Shown one piece after another: positions 32,766-44,412 of a stretch of 64,000 nucleotides of DNA. The DNA lies in contig CM049999.1 in NCBI GenBank assembly GCA_016630955.3, forward strand, positions 496,001-560,000, in the 5' to 3' direction. The position numbers and the translations under genes are program-made. The stretch is from Didymella arachidicola (Eukaryota; Ascomycota; Dothideomycetes; Pleosporales; Didymellaceae). Under the pieces are notes generated by a model that was not told the origin of the DNA, did no database searches, and saw only the letters and a program-made list of their open reading frames with translations. The stretch's first letter is position 1. Each line of letters starts with the position of its first letter.

Positions 32766-35700
32766 CTAATTTCCCTCGATACTGCTGAGCAGATTCGCTT
32801 CCTTGGCCAATTCATAGAACAGGCCCTTCTGCCTGACGAGCTCGGCCGGACTGTCAAACTCGGCGACCGTGCCCTTATCCAATACGATGATGCGGTCACT
32901 GTCTAGGATCGTGTTGATCCGGTGGGCAATGGTGATGATGGTTTTGTTCTTGAACATGCTAGAACGCAGGGTTGTTTGCAGCATGGCATCAGTCTCTACA
33001 TCTACGGCGGCCTGGAAATATTAGCAGGAGATCGACCATTACGGCAACGAAACTTACAGTGGCTTCATCCAAGACGAGGATGTTGCTTGGAGCTAAGAGG
33101 GCACGGGCCAGGGACACCAACTGACGTTGGCCAGCGCTGAGGTTAGACCCTCCTTCATAAACCTGCGCATCCAGCTTGCCCTGCATGCTGGCAACATGCT
33201 CCTTCAGTCGAGCATGCTCCAATGCGCTCCAGAGCTCAGTATCGTCATGGACATGTCCGGGATCAAGGTTGTCTCGTACAGTGCCCTCGAAGAGCGCTGC
33301 GTCCTGCGGGATGATGGCGAGTCGTCTACGCAAGTCCAATAGGCCAATTGTGCTGGTGTTGAGGTTGTCAATGCTTACATGGCCCTCAGATGGCTCAATG
33401 ATGCGGAATAGCGCAAGCGTAAGCGAACTCTTGCCCGCGCCTGTACGACCGACAACACCGATCTTCTCATTCGGCTTGATGTGCAAATTAATGTTCTTTA
33501 GCACGAGATCCAGACCAGGCCGATATCGGGTACTGTAATTATTGAAGGAGACGGCGCCCTGTGAAGGCCAGCTGATTGGCGGTCGGTTCTTCGAGATGAC
33601 GTCTGGTGCTTCGCTTGGCAGAGCAGCGTACTCCAGCACACGTTCCACGGATACGATGTTGGTCTCTACTTCGACGGTCTGTCTCACGATCCAGTTGAGT
33701 GACTGAGTGATCTGGAGCGCATATGACATTGCGAGACCAACCATACCGGCCGAGAGACCGCTGTGGCTTGCAACAGAGAGGATAGCGAAGCCAGCGGAAG
33801 CCAGTATGATGATGGACCCAAGGAACTCCAAACGCACAGCTAACCATCTGTTCGCACTGATGGACGGGTAGTATGCCCTCAGGTTTGCGTCCACTCGCCA
33901 CTCATTCTCTAGCTCAAAGCGCTTCTGCTGGCTGTACGCACGGATAGTGCTCATACCGCTCAGTGACTCCTGGAAGTGCGCATAGATGGGGCTTCGGCTA
34001 ACACTGTCCAGTCGCTTGAGCTCTCGCGAAGTGCGCAAATAGTATCTCTGAATGTAAAGATACATCGCGCCCAGCGGCAAAATGATAGAAACAAAGATGG
34101 GGGTTCCAGCGGAGATCACGACCAGGGTGAATATAGCTGCACATTTGCGTTAGTCAAAGGCACCACAGCCACATACCAAGACGGCTACATACCTCTAGCT
34201 GAATTGACAAACAACATGTTGAACGTTCGGCTGCATAAGTCAGATTGTAGCCCGCGGAGAAATCGATGCCGGAGTGAACTTACGCTAATACTTCATCAAC
34301 TTTGTAGATGTCGCTAAGCAGAGGTCGTCAGCAACAGTACAATATGAAGATTGCAGAAAATCTGCTGCAACACCTGCATGAGGAAGGCCGATGCAATGAT
34401 GACACCAGATTTTGCGTTTGACTGCACATACCTGGAGAACCGATTGAGGATGCGCCCCGCAGGTGTAGTCTCAAAGAAGCTCATTGGAGAGCGGAAGATG
34501 GCAAATGCCATCCGCTCATGCAGTTTGCGGCTGGCCTGTGTTTCGCATTAGCCTTGCGCAGCGCAACCATGGGATGCGATTTGAACGTACCTCGATCGAG
34601 CAGAAGATCCAGAGGATGAGCGTCTGCACAACCACGAGAGCAGCAGATCCTACACCGAATGCAAAGTAGATGCCGATGTTCTTACCCACATGTGGGTTGC
34701 CGTGAGCGCGCTGGTTGGCTTCAGACCATTGTTTAAGCCACACACTTGCACCTGCATAATTTTAGCGTCTGTCATCTCGAGTTTAGAAAGTGACGAGCCA
34801 ATCGCGGACCACGTACCGATGGATGCTGTCTGAGCGCCGGCAAGGAGTGCCAGGTAAACAACAACTGCAACTAGGTTGCTAGTCTTTGCATACTCGCCAT
34901 ACACAGACCACTTGACCTTGCCCTGTTCTGAAAATTCTTTCGTCTGTTTGCTCTTGAGACCATTCTCTTCGTCCGTAGCCTTACCACGTGGTCCCTTGAA
35001 GCTAGCAGTACTTGCGCGGCGAAGAGTTGCGAAACTGTGTTTTCGGGCCGTGCTGTTACCAGTCCTGAGAGATGCGAGATGAGATGTGCCTTCCTGAGCT
35101 GCCTCGACCTCCTCCCTGCTCTGGTTGTCGTCCGATGCCGGACTACCACCATAAACTGTGGACTCCTCGTCACTCATGGCGCCCTCAGATGGGGCACTGT
35201 CCTCGCTCTGGTCTTCGTTCTGTGATGTCTTGATAAGGCTGGCGATCTCGCCCTTCATGGCCATGAGTTGGGTGTAGCTGCCGCGTTCAAGTATCTTGCC
35301 CTCACGCAAGAGCACGATCATATCGGCTTCGACCAAGACAGGGATGGAATTGGTAGCCAGAATTCTGGTCTTACCAGCCAGCAGACCATTGGGACCCAGG
35401 ACGTTGTTGATCAAGTGTCGCCCAACATGCTGATCCACAGCTGACAAACAGTCATCGAGCAAGTAGACATCAGCACGAGCGTAGACAGCACGCGCAAGCG
35501 TCAGACGGGCTTTCTGTCCTCCCGAAAGTGAAATTCCGCGTTCACCAACTTCCGTCTGATCGCCATCTGGAAGCTGAGCAAAATCGTCGCGCAAAGCGCA
35601 AGCATTCACTGTCTTTTCGTAGAAATGAGGATCCCAACGGTGGCCGAATACGATGTTCTCGCGTACAGAGGCGTTCATTACCCAAGCTTGCTGAGGCACG

Positions 35701-37839
35701 TAGGCTGATTTCCCGTGCAAGACCACTTCGCCATTGATCTTCCATAGGTCACCCAACACCGCTTGTAGAAGTGATGACTTGCCAGATCCAACACGGCCGA
35801 CGATGCAAGCAAGATCACCCTTGTGTGCGGTGAAATTAATCTGTTCCAAAGTGCGACGCTCGGCATTCTTATCCCAAGTGAAGCTAGCGTCCCTAATGCG
35901 GACAGACTCCTCGCCGGTCTCTTCGACAGGAGGCTCCCGACGTACAGCATCGGCTTGAAGCTCATCGGCGCTCAGGTAGTCCGTAAGACGGCTGACAGCT
36001 ACGCTTGCTTCGACAATAGCAGTAATAACCATTGGTAAGATGGCAAGGGGGAAAGTGAGGAGGTTGAACAAGGTCAGAGCCGGGAACACAATGTCGGTAG
36101 TCAGAGGCTGGTCCTGGGTCCAGACGAAAACGCCAAAAGTCGAGCATGAAACTAGGAAGGGAGTTGTAGACCACGTGAACGTTGAGAAGGCCTGTGTAGC
36201 CCCAATCTTGCGTAGAGTCTTGAGTTCCTGATCGTTTCGAATGTAATTGAGGCGATTAGCGAAGGCGGTGGTCCAGGCGTACAGCTTGATAGACTTCATG
36301 TTGTTCAGGATCTCGGAGATGAGCTTTGTGCGTGCATCCTTGTTTTTCATCTGCTCTTTCTGGAGTGTCTTCATCAGACGTGCAATCACGCCGTTGATGG
36401 GAATCATGACGATCATCACTGCTACGCCTGCGAAACATGCGACGCCGAGCAGCTGATACAAAGAGAGCATGCAGAGCACGATCTGGAATGGCGCTGACCA
36501 AAGCTGCTGTCCATACTGGGCAAGATCCTGGAGACGTTGGGTGTCTACAGCCATGTAATTGACAATGTCTCCGGTCGATTTGGTGGCTCGCCCTTCGTTG
36601 GAAAGGCGGGTTGACTTGGAGTAGATGGTGGCAGTCAAGCAGGACTTGATGCGCATACCTGTCTCGAATGATCGCTGGAAGTACTGGTGGAGTGCAGCAG
36701 TCTGCGAGACGGACACAGCGAACATACTAAGTGCGATAGCTGCGCCACGTGCAATAGGCTGTGGGTTTTCTGTCTCGTAGGACTTAACAAAAGTAATAAG
36801 CAGCCTGAGCAGCTGCGGCTGGACGAAGTTCAGACAGTCGCTGATGGTCTTGATGCATGCACCGCGGAAGTATGGGCCACCGAAAGAGCGGAATAGCGCC
36901 ATCCACAGCGAGGGGCTCTTCTTGTTCTCCACTTCATAGCCCCAATTCTCTTCGAATTTCGCAGCGGTATGCTTGGTCGAATCGCGCTTCCGGAGGTTCC
37001 ACAGGTCATCCTGCGTGAGGAAGGTGTTGTAGCCACGCTTCATCAGGGGCGTCATCCACCCGAATGTGAGGACCGAAAAGATGTCAGCGTATTCATACGG
37101 GCATTCATCGTCGTCCCCCAGGGCATCATAGTCGCTCAAGCGCTTCTGCACCAGCCATTCCAGCGCAAATTCAATCGCGGCTAGTCCAACACTGGCTGTG
37201 AAGACTGCAAAGTACGCGACATGCTCCTTGTAGAGCTTCTGCGACACCAGCGAGCGAAGCTTGACACCGTTTGCGATAAGAAAGAGCAGCCAATAGACGA
37301 GAACGACTCCGTTGGCATTGCGCGAGCGCCAATGTTCAACATACTGGATGTAGAAGATGAAGAAGAGGGAAACGAGCGTAACGGCGGTGGTCCAGAAGCG
37401 GAAGTCCCCGGCCCAGACACCTGCGAAGTATTCGATCTGAAGGGCAGCCTGAACGGCAGTCGTGGCGATGAGCGCTCCGAGCACGGTCTGATGAGCGCGT
37501 CTAGTCAGTCACAGTTTCTGTGGTCAAGTGTGAAGTAGCTCGCACCAATTTGGCATAGAAGTGCCAGTCTTGTTTGACAGGCTGCGGCGTGCATTTCCTA
37601 TAGAGATAGTACAGCGCGCCTGCTCCCCCTACAATTCCCCAGACGGCGACCGTCATAACCCAAACATCGAGGAAGCATGGTGTGAAGTCGAATCGAATGG
37701 GGCTGAGCGGCCCCCAACCCTCGCTGTTACCGCATAGTGGCTGGCGATTGTCCTTCGATGCTTGCAGATAACCGTAGCTGACACCGGCGCCGTGCTCGAG
37801 CGGGGAGGACGGCAGGAATGGGATTTGCTGTCCCTGCAT
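32766..37839 (-). CDS. ABCC/MRP-type ABC transporter, Ycf1-like
   Basis: This full-length ABC transporter probably moves glutathione conjugates or other organic anions, by analogy with vacuolar Ycf1. Eight exons (37839-37546, 37487-34817, 34751-34591, 34535-34432, 34313-34284, 34230-34193, 34136-33058, 33011-32766) join in frame to 1,540 residues. The N-terminal TMD0 extension of long MRPs spans roughly residues 1-200. NBD1 has Walker A GRVGSGKSS, signature LSGGQKARLTLARAVY and Walker B VYLLDDCLSAVD. A charged, Ser-rich linker follows (SEDSAPSEGAMSDEES, then RKHSFATLRRAST), with possible kinase sites. NBD2 has GRTGAGKSSLTLALFR, LSAGQRQLVSLARALL and ILVLDEAT joined across the last intron to AAVD. 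NBD1 shows Asp-Cys instead of the catalytic Glu after Walker B, the usual degenerate site 1 of ABCC proteins. Two exons are only 30 and 38 nt long. Confidence 0.93.
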
Positions 37840-38268
37840 TGAGTATGTCGTTGTGCGCGCGGCCAGGCTCTGTGTCGCAGAGTCGCAGGCTGGGCGGAAT
37901 TGGGCGGCGTACAAGAAGAATCACAGACGCGCTCGTGTGGTTGGGTCTTTTGCGAGGCAAGAGCGCTCGGACATCCCGTCAACTCCGTCATCAATTGGCG
38001 TTAGCGGGGGATTTGTCAGATTTTCACCAGGGGGCCGCAAAGCTTTCAAATTTTACAGATATTCTTTCATTGTGATAGTAGAGTAGATCTGAGTCCTCTG
38101 TTCAACGACAATATTTACAAGTCTCGCGATCAAGGTACTCAGAAAGTGTCCGATCTGGTTCCGCGGGCGTTGCAGCTCGGTTGACGTTCTGACGTGCAAT
38201 GACAAGCTCGGTGCTTCGGCCCGATCGCCGAGCCGATATCGCGAAGCTAGCTCGCAATCACGTGTAGT
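37840..38268. promoter_or_regulatory. Divergent region 5' of the ABC transporter
   Basis: This 429-bp region must contain the ABC transporter promoter. It should also have held the 5' part of the transcription factor remnant on the plus strand, but no zinc-cluster exon can be read in it. A CACGTG core occurs at about 38259-38264. I see no clear Yap1-type site. Confidence 0.35.
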
Positions 38269-38288
38269 AGGCCATCAACCTTCCAACG

Positions 38289-39164
38289 TTGGAACACCAA
38301 CAGAAGCCGAGCTTTGTGGACAACACATCGCAGATCGTGCGTGAGTACGAGACCATGTGCGCCACAGCTTTAGCTAGCTCAGCAACAGGCGAAGTCGGTC
38401 AACATGGTCTGCATGCTTCCACAGGCCTATCGACCCAAAGTCAAAGTGGAGTTACACACGATGCTGCGGTTGAGTCTCTCTCGCCTCAAGATCGCAACAC
38501 TGCAGATTCGACGCTTTCAGCTGTTGAAACTGGCAATCGCACATCGTCTCAGGACCGCCCACACAACTCAGGCAAAGGTGACGATCCAGCATCTTTAGAT
38601 ATAGAGCTACCTGTGACGAAAGAAGCACAGGTCATGCTCATTCGTGCGTTCCTCCAAGAAATAGGTATCTGGTGTGAGGTCACCGATTCAAAGAGATACT
38701 TCACTTTCCGATACATCCATTCCCTGATGGAGAACAAGCCGTTCGCTGCCGCAGCTATGGCTCTTGCATCTTTACAACAAGATGCTGTCTGCCGCGAATC
38801 GCTTGAGGTCTCACTGAGCTTGTATCAACATGCTGCTCAGTCTTTACTACACTATGAGCCATCACAATGCGGCGAAGCTTCGCTAGTCTGTGGCGTGCTG
38901 CTGAGCATTTATGAGATGATGACTTGGGAGACGTCACCGACCAAATGGAGACGTCACCTCAAGGTAGTTTCACGAGTACGAGTAGGCACATTACTAATTG
39001 CTGATGCATACAGGGCTGTGTCTTCAACCTGGCAAACAAGAGTTGGAACGGTTGCAGTCCAGCTCTTGTCGGGCCAGCTTTCTGTGTCCAAACAGGCATC
39101 GGCTTAGATCCAGAATCTGTGTGCGATAGCATCGCTCAGAGTCTACATTGGGGTCAAATCAGAA
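38289..39164 (+). pseudogene. Transcription factor remnant lacking its zinc cluster
   Basis: The readable exon up to 38963 contains KPSFVDNTSQIVREYE followed by Ser/Thr/Gln-rich linker and a helical part (FLQEIGIWCEVTDSKRYFTF, then LYQHAAQSLLHYEP and GVLLSIYEMMTWE), characteristic of fungal-specific transcription factors. After a plausible intron (38964-39013, donor GTAGTT, acceptor ACAG) comes HLKGCVFNLANKSWNGC, which matches the family HLEGCxxLL motif. Resemblance then fades within about 40 residues, where a conserved Trp/Phe-rich segment should follow. The first codon of the open frame is TTG, not ATG, and no Cys-rich DNA-binding domain exists in the 430 bp upstream. I infer a truncated, dying gene. 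A short expressed regulator without DNA-binding domain is the alternative. Confidence 0.55.
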
Positions 39165-39851
39165 AAGGTATGGCATGCATGCTGTCAACCAAACTCCCAG
39201 GACCCGCATGTGGTCGCCTTGTGCTGCCATCATCAAGTATGGATAAAGAGGTGCCTAGCTATATCTACATCTGAGCATTTCGTCTCACAGGCGAGGGCGT
39301 TTCACAAACCTCTCTTCGTACTTTCCAGCGTTGTCCACATTGGCATTGGTCAGTTACCTATAGGAAGACGCAAGTATCACAAGGTCGCATGATTCACCCG
39401 CCTGCTGCATCACGAGGAAGATTGGCGTCTGCGTTGGTGAAATCTTAGTTAGTCTGTCGCTACCAGCCATCGGGAGTTTGCCGGATGAGTGCTATCATGT
39501 TAAGACCACAAACTTGACAGTGAGCCCCAGATTGAAGGCGGGATCGTTAGGCAGACTGCCAGACTCATGCCGCAACCTACTGGCGTTATCGTACTATGGT
39601 CTGCGTCGACGTGAAGGACTTATCACTACGGAGGCGAAGGGACGTATGATTCCATTAAGGGACTGCCCCTCCCGGTCTCACGGGAAATACCTTCAAAATT
39701 CAAAGCATCAGTCGATCGAGGCTGCAACTTCAACATCGTCACTTTCGAACATACGTGGCGAATACAGCATCTTTTAAAGGCTCCTATTGTCATGATAGCC
39801 GCCATATCGCTACATCAATGTGGAACCAGAATGGCAGATGCAAGCAACAAA
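39165..39851. other. Decayed spacer, no gene seen
   Basis: About 690 bp between two broken genes. An open frame at 39478-39777 (+) has no family features. Nothing else is supportable. Confidence 0.4.
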
Positions 39852-41285
39852 CTAGCCGACCCACTGGCGCACGACTGCACCCGCTGGCGTCTTGCAACAT
39901 TCCACCAGCTCAAAGTCCTTGTCAAAGACTTCACCCTGTGCCGCCGAGATGGACAACTCGCGGTCGCGTTTAAGATCACTGAAACTGTTGGCAATCTTTG
40001 CAGCGGCAAAGAAGCGATTTGTGCCAGGGAAAGTAACCTCCGGCTGTACCCAGAAAGGCTCTCCATCCTCGTGCGACGCCCAGAAGTCCCAGACAAGCCA
40101 CACAGGCCCAAGCACACCACATTGGGTGACCTCAGCGACGACGACGTAATCTGTCTTGGCCCATTCTCGGGCGAAAATCTCCTCGTTCATGTTTGTGGTG
40201 GCGTCAGGCATGTTTGGACACTAATACAGCGCACCAAGTTGGGAAAACGCAAAGCCTGTCTCGTCGTTTAGGTTTGTACCGCTTCGATTGGAATCTTCGC
40301 TCCAGTCTGCTTTGTTGTCCTGGCTTTCACCGCGCCCAGTAATTTCAGTTGAGGGCAATATGATTTTGTTGCCCTCTAAGCCAACTGGACCCGGGGTCCC
40401 AGAGCCGCCGTGGTCACACTGGGGACATAGGGTCAGGTCGACCAAACTTGCAGAATCGCCTACCCGGAGTGAAGAACCGAGTTACTTTCCTTAGGAGTTG
40501 AATATGATCTTCAAGCGACCCGATTTCGTAGTCCTCATCGTCTGCATCAGAATAGTCACCTGAGTGCAAGTATCGCATGATGGCTTCCTCCTCCTCCTCG
40601 TTCTCCTTAGCCCAGTCCTGCGGCGCGTTGTGCTGAGACGTTGAGGTTGACGCCAAGAACCGAGGGGGGAGCATAGTGTTATCGGTACCATGCACCCAGT
40701 CTGGTTCTCTTGTAGCTTGCAATATGTTTGTGTTTGGGACGAGGCGAAAAGCCACGTTGCCATCTGTGTACTTGTTGTCGCATGGATCGATTATGTATCC
40801 CATTGGAATATGCGGATGGAAGCCGCTGTTCAAAAGCCGGGACATCCTGTAGTTGTTAACGTCTAGAAATGTCGTAACTGCTGGTCACCTACCCAGTGAC
40901 CCTGGTGGTCTGTTTCCCAGTTTCGTTCGCGGTGTTGCGGAATGTCAAAGATGACAAGCCATCTCTGAGTTCAGCGATATCGTAAGACTCAGGAATGACG
41001 CGGCCCAGGGGACCAGATACGGCCGCGAGGGCAGCCTTGGTGACCCAGTCACGCTTATCGAGGGCCCTTCGTTCCTCGGGCGTGAGCTTTGCGCGAAGTT
41101 CCTCCTTTTTGATCGCGTGCCAACTATTATATGCTTTTGCTTCGCCTGCCGTCTTAAAATACTGATTGTGCAGTTCGTGCTTATCCTCAGGTGCAATGTT
41201 TGCGTCATCTCCTTCGGTCAACTCGAAAAACAGTCGAAACTTTTTTCAGGTCATCGGCCGAGAATTCCGTAGGTCGATTCGACAT
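39852..41285 (-). pseudogene. Unknown fungal gene with a frameshift and an in-frame stop
   Basis: I do not recognise the family. Three exons can be read: 41285-40893, 40846-40486 and 40418-39852, with 46-nt and 67-nt introns whose branch and acceptor sites look normal. The product would be hydrophilic, with a helical Lys/Glu-rich N-terminal part (KLTPEERRALDKRDWVTKAA), an acidic stretch (AKENEEEEEAIMRYL; DYSDADDEDYEIG) and a Trp/Phe-rich C-terminal domain (VWLVWDFWASHEDGEPFWV). Two lesions are visible. Starting at ATG 41285 (MSNRPTEFSADDLKK), the frame is lost at a run of six A (plus-strand T run 41241-41246); with five A it would continue FRLFFELTEGDD without a break. Second, TAG at 40221-40223 interrupts exon 3 in frame. 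Pseudogene is the simplest reading; base-calling error in the homopolymer explains only the first lesion. Confidence 0.55.
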
Positions 41286-42475
41286 GTTGTGCGAGTGGGT
41301 TGCAAGTAAGTGAGGTAGTGGCAGAAGTTTAGCGGGAGACGTGAAATAGAACAAGAGGCGGAAGGTGCTTGAGTGTTATTTTCCAGCGTGGATCGCACTC
41401 GCCCTCGTAGATTGACTCCGCAGTGAATGCACTTTGAGGTTAGCGAACCAACATTCGTCAACCAATACGAAAGGGCCAACGTTCGTGTCAGAACCAGTCG
41501 GATAAAGTGAAGCAAGCTGCCAGAGCTGGTGTAGAAATACAATGTCGCATTGATAGACGCTTCTGTATGCAAGGCAGACTTATGAAAGAAGAGTATGAGG
41601 TGGAAAGTTGTGAAGTAATCTTTGTCCCTGAACAGGTGCTCCTACCTATGGTAAAGTCTCATGGTTTAGAGGGTTGAATGTGCGTTAGTCCGTTAGCTGC
41701 GAGACCTCTAACAGTCCGCTGTACAGCCCTACTTATGGTCAGATAGCACGTATCCTGATGAGAAAGTCGTTGCAGTGGCTACACCAATCACAACGCAAAA
41801 GCTGAATCGCTGCCGGCCACGATACTGTGATCAGGGATCTCTACAGACCGCCACCATGATCATCTCCATTTCAACTTCCCGAAATATTGCTCAAGGTGTC
41901 TTCTTGGGGCTACGTTGGACCGACTCCAACGAGTACGACGACGACGCCGAGTTTCGCGGCCTGGCTGACTCGGGTGAGGATGAGATGGCTGAGTGGAGCG
42001 TACCTTCCAGCGGGATATACCTTGTGCTTTCACTTAGAGCGACGCAAGGTGCGGCAGCGCTGGCTGGAGGCGGTGTTGTGGGGAGAGGGTTTGTGTGGGT
42101 TAGGGTGGGTTGGCGTGTGGGTTCCAGGTTTGTACTTGGGGGTGGATTGGAATGCGATTTATTGGCTGTAGGGGCTTATAAGCAGCGTTTTTTTACGGTT
42201 GTGGCTTACTTTACGTCCAATCTGTCTTGTCGTAATTGCTTCCCCCCTCGCATAGCTCGCACACCTCGCACACCTCGCCTCGTCCCAACCTCACAACATC
42301 ACTCCATGCACGCACATTTCATGGGTTCCGAAGCATTTTCATTTCCGGCGGGCCTATCCCCCGCCGTGTACTCCGTCATTGATCCCATGCCACAAATCGT
42401 TCCCATCCATGCATAGGATCCATCCCGAAACGCAGAACTCAGTTCTTCATCCCACACACATCCGTCTTCGACACT
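41286..42475. other. Spacer 3' of RPL28e, no gene seen
   Basis: About 1.2 kb without a supported gene. The plus strand is open at 41775-42416, but the translation is Gly/Val-rich without domain features and overlaps what is probably 3' UTR of RPL28e, so I do not call it. Confidence 0.4.
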
Positions 42476-43055
42476 CTACGCAGAGGCCTCGGCGGCCTTT
42501 TGCGCCTTGGCGCCGCGCAGCTTCTGGGCGGGCGAGGCCTTGACGGGCTTGCTGGCCTTGCGGATGGCGGAGGCGCGGGCCACGGCGTCCTTGCGCAGGT
42601 CGGGGCGGTAGTTGCGCTTGGCGGTGGAGTTGACGATGGCGGAGTAGATCCTGGTAAGGTGTTAGTGTGTGGTTTTGCAGGGCAATTGCGAGGGTTTGTG
42701 GGTCGTGTGGCAGGGGGACGTACTTGCGCGAGCTCTTGGAGGCGCCGAAGGTGGTGGTCGAGGTGGCGCGGGCGGGCTGGTGGTGCTTGTCGGCCTTCTT
42801 GACGAGGAGGGTGACGCCGCCGTTCTCGGAGGCGATGACGCCGATGGCCTGCGTGGATCAGCGTGCCGGTCTGAGGGTTCTGGTGGTGGTGGGATTCACC
42901 TTGTCGGCGATCTGGCCCTCGTTCTTGCGGCTGTAGACGTTCCTCAGGTTCAGCGGGTCGCGGGAGAACTGGACGCCGTTGGCCCTCTTGACGAGGGTGG
43001 CGCTGTGGCCCTTGGTGACTGTCCAGGCGAGGTCGTGGGAGATTGTGGCGGCCAT
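42476..43055 (-). CDS. 60S ribosomal protein L28e
   Basis: Eukaryote-specific ribosomal protein eL28 of the large subunit, absent from Saccharomyces cerevisiae but present in filamentous fungi and animals. Three exons (43055-42900, 42848-42724, 42650-42476) join in frame to 151 residues, the normal length. The N-terminal part SHDLAWTVTKGHSATLVKR followed by GVQFSRDPLNLRNVYSRKNE matches the family core; after the splice comes AIGVIASENGGVTLLVKK. The C-terminus is Lys/Ala-rich (PVKASPAQKLRGAKAQKAAE), as expected for rRNA binding. Introns are 51 and 73 nt. GC-ending codons predominate, consistent with high expression. The gene is divergent from the small protein gene at 43506. Confidence 0.93.
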
Positions 43056-43505
43056 TGTGTCGGTATGGGGTGGTGATACGGCGGTTCGGACTTTTTCGCG
43101 ATGCTGGCCGTGTGCGATTTCGACAGCATGCGCCGCTTAGTGGGCCGGAGTGGGTTTCGCCGGTGCCGAGGGAGGTGTGGCTGATGAGCGCGACTGCGGA
43201 GCGCTAGTGACGATGACCGCGAACGGCGTCGTCAGCGTGAACAACATTGTAGTCCGACTCGGCTGCCTGAAGGGAGAGGGGTGTGATTTATTGGACAAAA
43301 CAATAGCTACGTGCGCGACTGCGCTTCTCCAGGTCTCTGAGGTCTGCCTCCTTGCGCTTCCTCCTACCAAGCCTCCTGCCGCTCCTTCCGCAACCTGGCG
43401 CAGCGCCGCGCAACACTCCCGCACACCTCCGCCTACACACACCCATCTCGCCGCAAACCTCACACCTCCCAACACCCTCGCAAATTCCCCCTTCAAACTG
43501 CAGCC
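43056..43505. promoter_or_regulatory. Divergent promoter region of RPL28e
   Basis: These 450 bp between divergent starts contain long pyrimidine-rich runs (CCTCC and CTCACACC types, about 43360-43495) just before the gene at 43506, as is common upstream of fungal start codons. Open frames on both strands here look like composition artefacts. Confidence 0.35.
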
Positions 43506-43946
43506 ATGAGCTACATACTCTACTCAACCGCCCTCTTCGTCCTCGCCCTCGGCACCAGTACGTATCCCTGCCCCGCGGAACCCACCAGCCACACCCCCAG
43601 CGCAGTCGAGAAGTCCAGACTAACCAACCCAGCACTCTATCTCACCCGCGCGCGCTGGCTTCCCCTCCTCACCTCAGGCCCATTATACTCGCGCCTCCCG
43701 ACCTCGTTCCGCGAGGACATCGAGGCCGGGCTGCACTCGAGCGCGTTCGATCTGACGGGGAATGTGGAGGGGGATTCGCGGCAGGGGCTGGATGAGGCGG
43801 GCAAGAAGGAGGTTTTGAGGATTATGAAGGGGAGGGGTGTGGGGTTTGATGAGGCGAGGAGGATGCTGATGCAGGAGAGGTTTAAGAAGGAGGGGGTGGG
43901 GAGTGACGGGGTGCCGAGGGATCCTAAGTTTGTGAGCTTTTCGTGA
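43506..43946 (+). CDS. Small conserved fungal protein of unknown function
   Basis: The gene is a single exon of 146 codons. The product starts with a hydrophobic segment (YILYSTALFVLALGTS), a likely signal peptide or membrane anchor. A globular part follows with ALYLTRARWLPLLTSGPLYS, then AGKKEVLRIMKGRGVGFDEA and RRMLMQERFKKEGVGSDGVP, ending in RDPKFVSFS. From memory this C-terminal pattern is conserved in many filamentous ascomycetes, but I know of no function. A possible donor GTACGT at 43558 does not give an in-frame intron, so I leave the exon whole. Start choice rests on the pyrimidine-rich leader and ATG context (GCCATGAG). Confidence 0.75.
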   Translation: MSYILYSTALFVLALGTSTYPCPAEPTSHTPSAVEKSRLTNPALYLTRARWLPLLTSGPLYSRLPTSFREDIEAGLHSSAFDLTGNVEGDSRQGLDEAGKKEVLRIMKGRGVGFDEARRMLMQERFKKEGVGSDGVPRDPKFVSFS

Positions 43947-44412
43947 GGTGCTTGTGAGGGTGTGGGGATGTTGGGGGAGGTTTATGGTTTGGGGTTTGGG
44001 GTTTGGATGGTTAGCGCATCTTCTTCTGGGTCGTTTCCTTTGTCTTTCTTTGTATTGCTTGGGTTGGAGCTTCACGTGCAGCGGTGTGTTGATGCTGTCG
44101 GTGTTGGTCTTGTTCGTCTTCGTTGTCTCCTATGTCTCTTGATATCCTATGGACTCGGCTACTCACGGCCGTCCTCTTCTCTCTTACTCGACTAATCCAT
44201 CTGTTTGTTCCAACGACTCGGTGCGAGAGGGCTCGGTGGATGCGGCCCACTCTTGGGTATATGCTTCTGTTGCTGTAATCTTGGCTGAATACGTGGCCGC
44301 TGTGGGTTGCTCCAGACCGTGGGCGTGGCTGATCCTTCAGCTGCGCATCCCTGGATGATGGTCATCGTCTCATCTTATCACACGCTAGGTGCTGTGGTGT
44401 ATTCATGGTGGC
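43947..44412. other. Convergent 3' region between the 43.5-kb gene and HSH49
   Basis: The gap is 466 bp between convergent stops and presumably contains both 3' UTRs. It is G/T-rich on the plus strand. No gene is seen. Confidence 0.4.

Noticed and set aside
41775..42416. A 213-codon open frame beside RPL28e.
   Set aside because: The Gly/Val-rich translation comes from G/T-rich DNA and it overlaps the probable RPL28e 3' UTR; no family features.
43558..43600. A possible 43-nt intron in the small gene at 43506 (GTACGT to CCCCAG).
   Set aside because: Removing it breaks the reading frame into the conserved part, so the exon was left whole.
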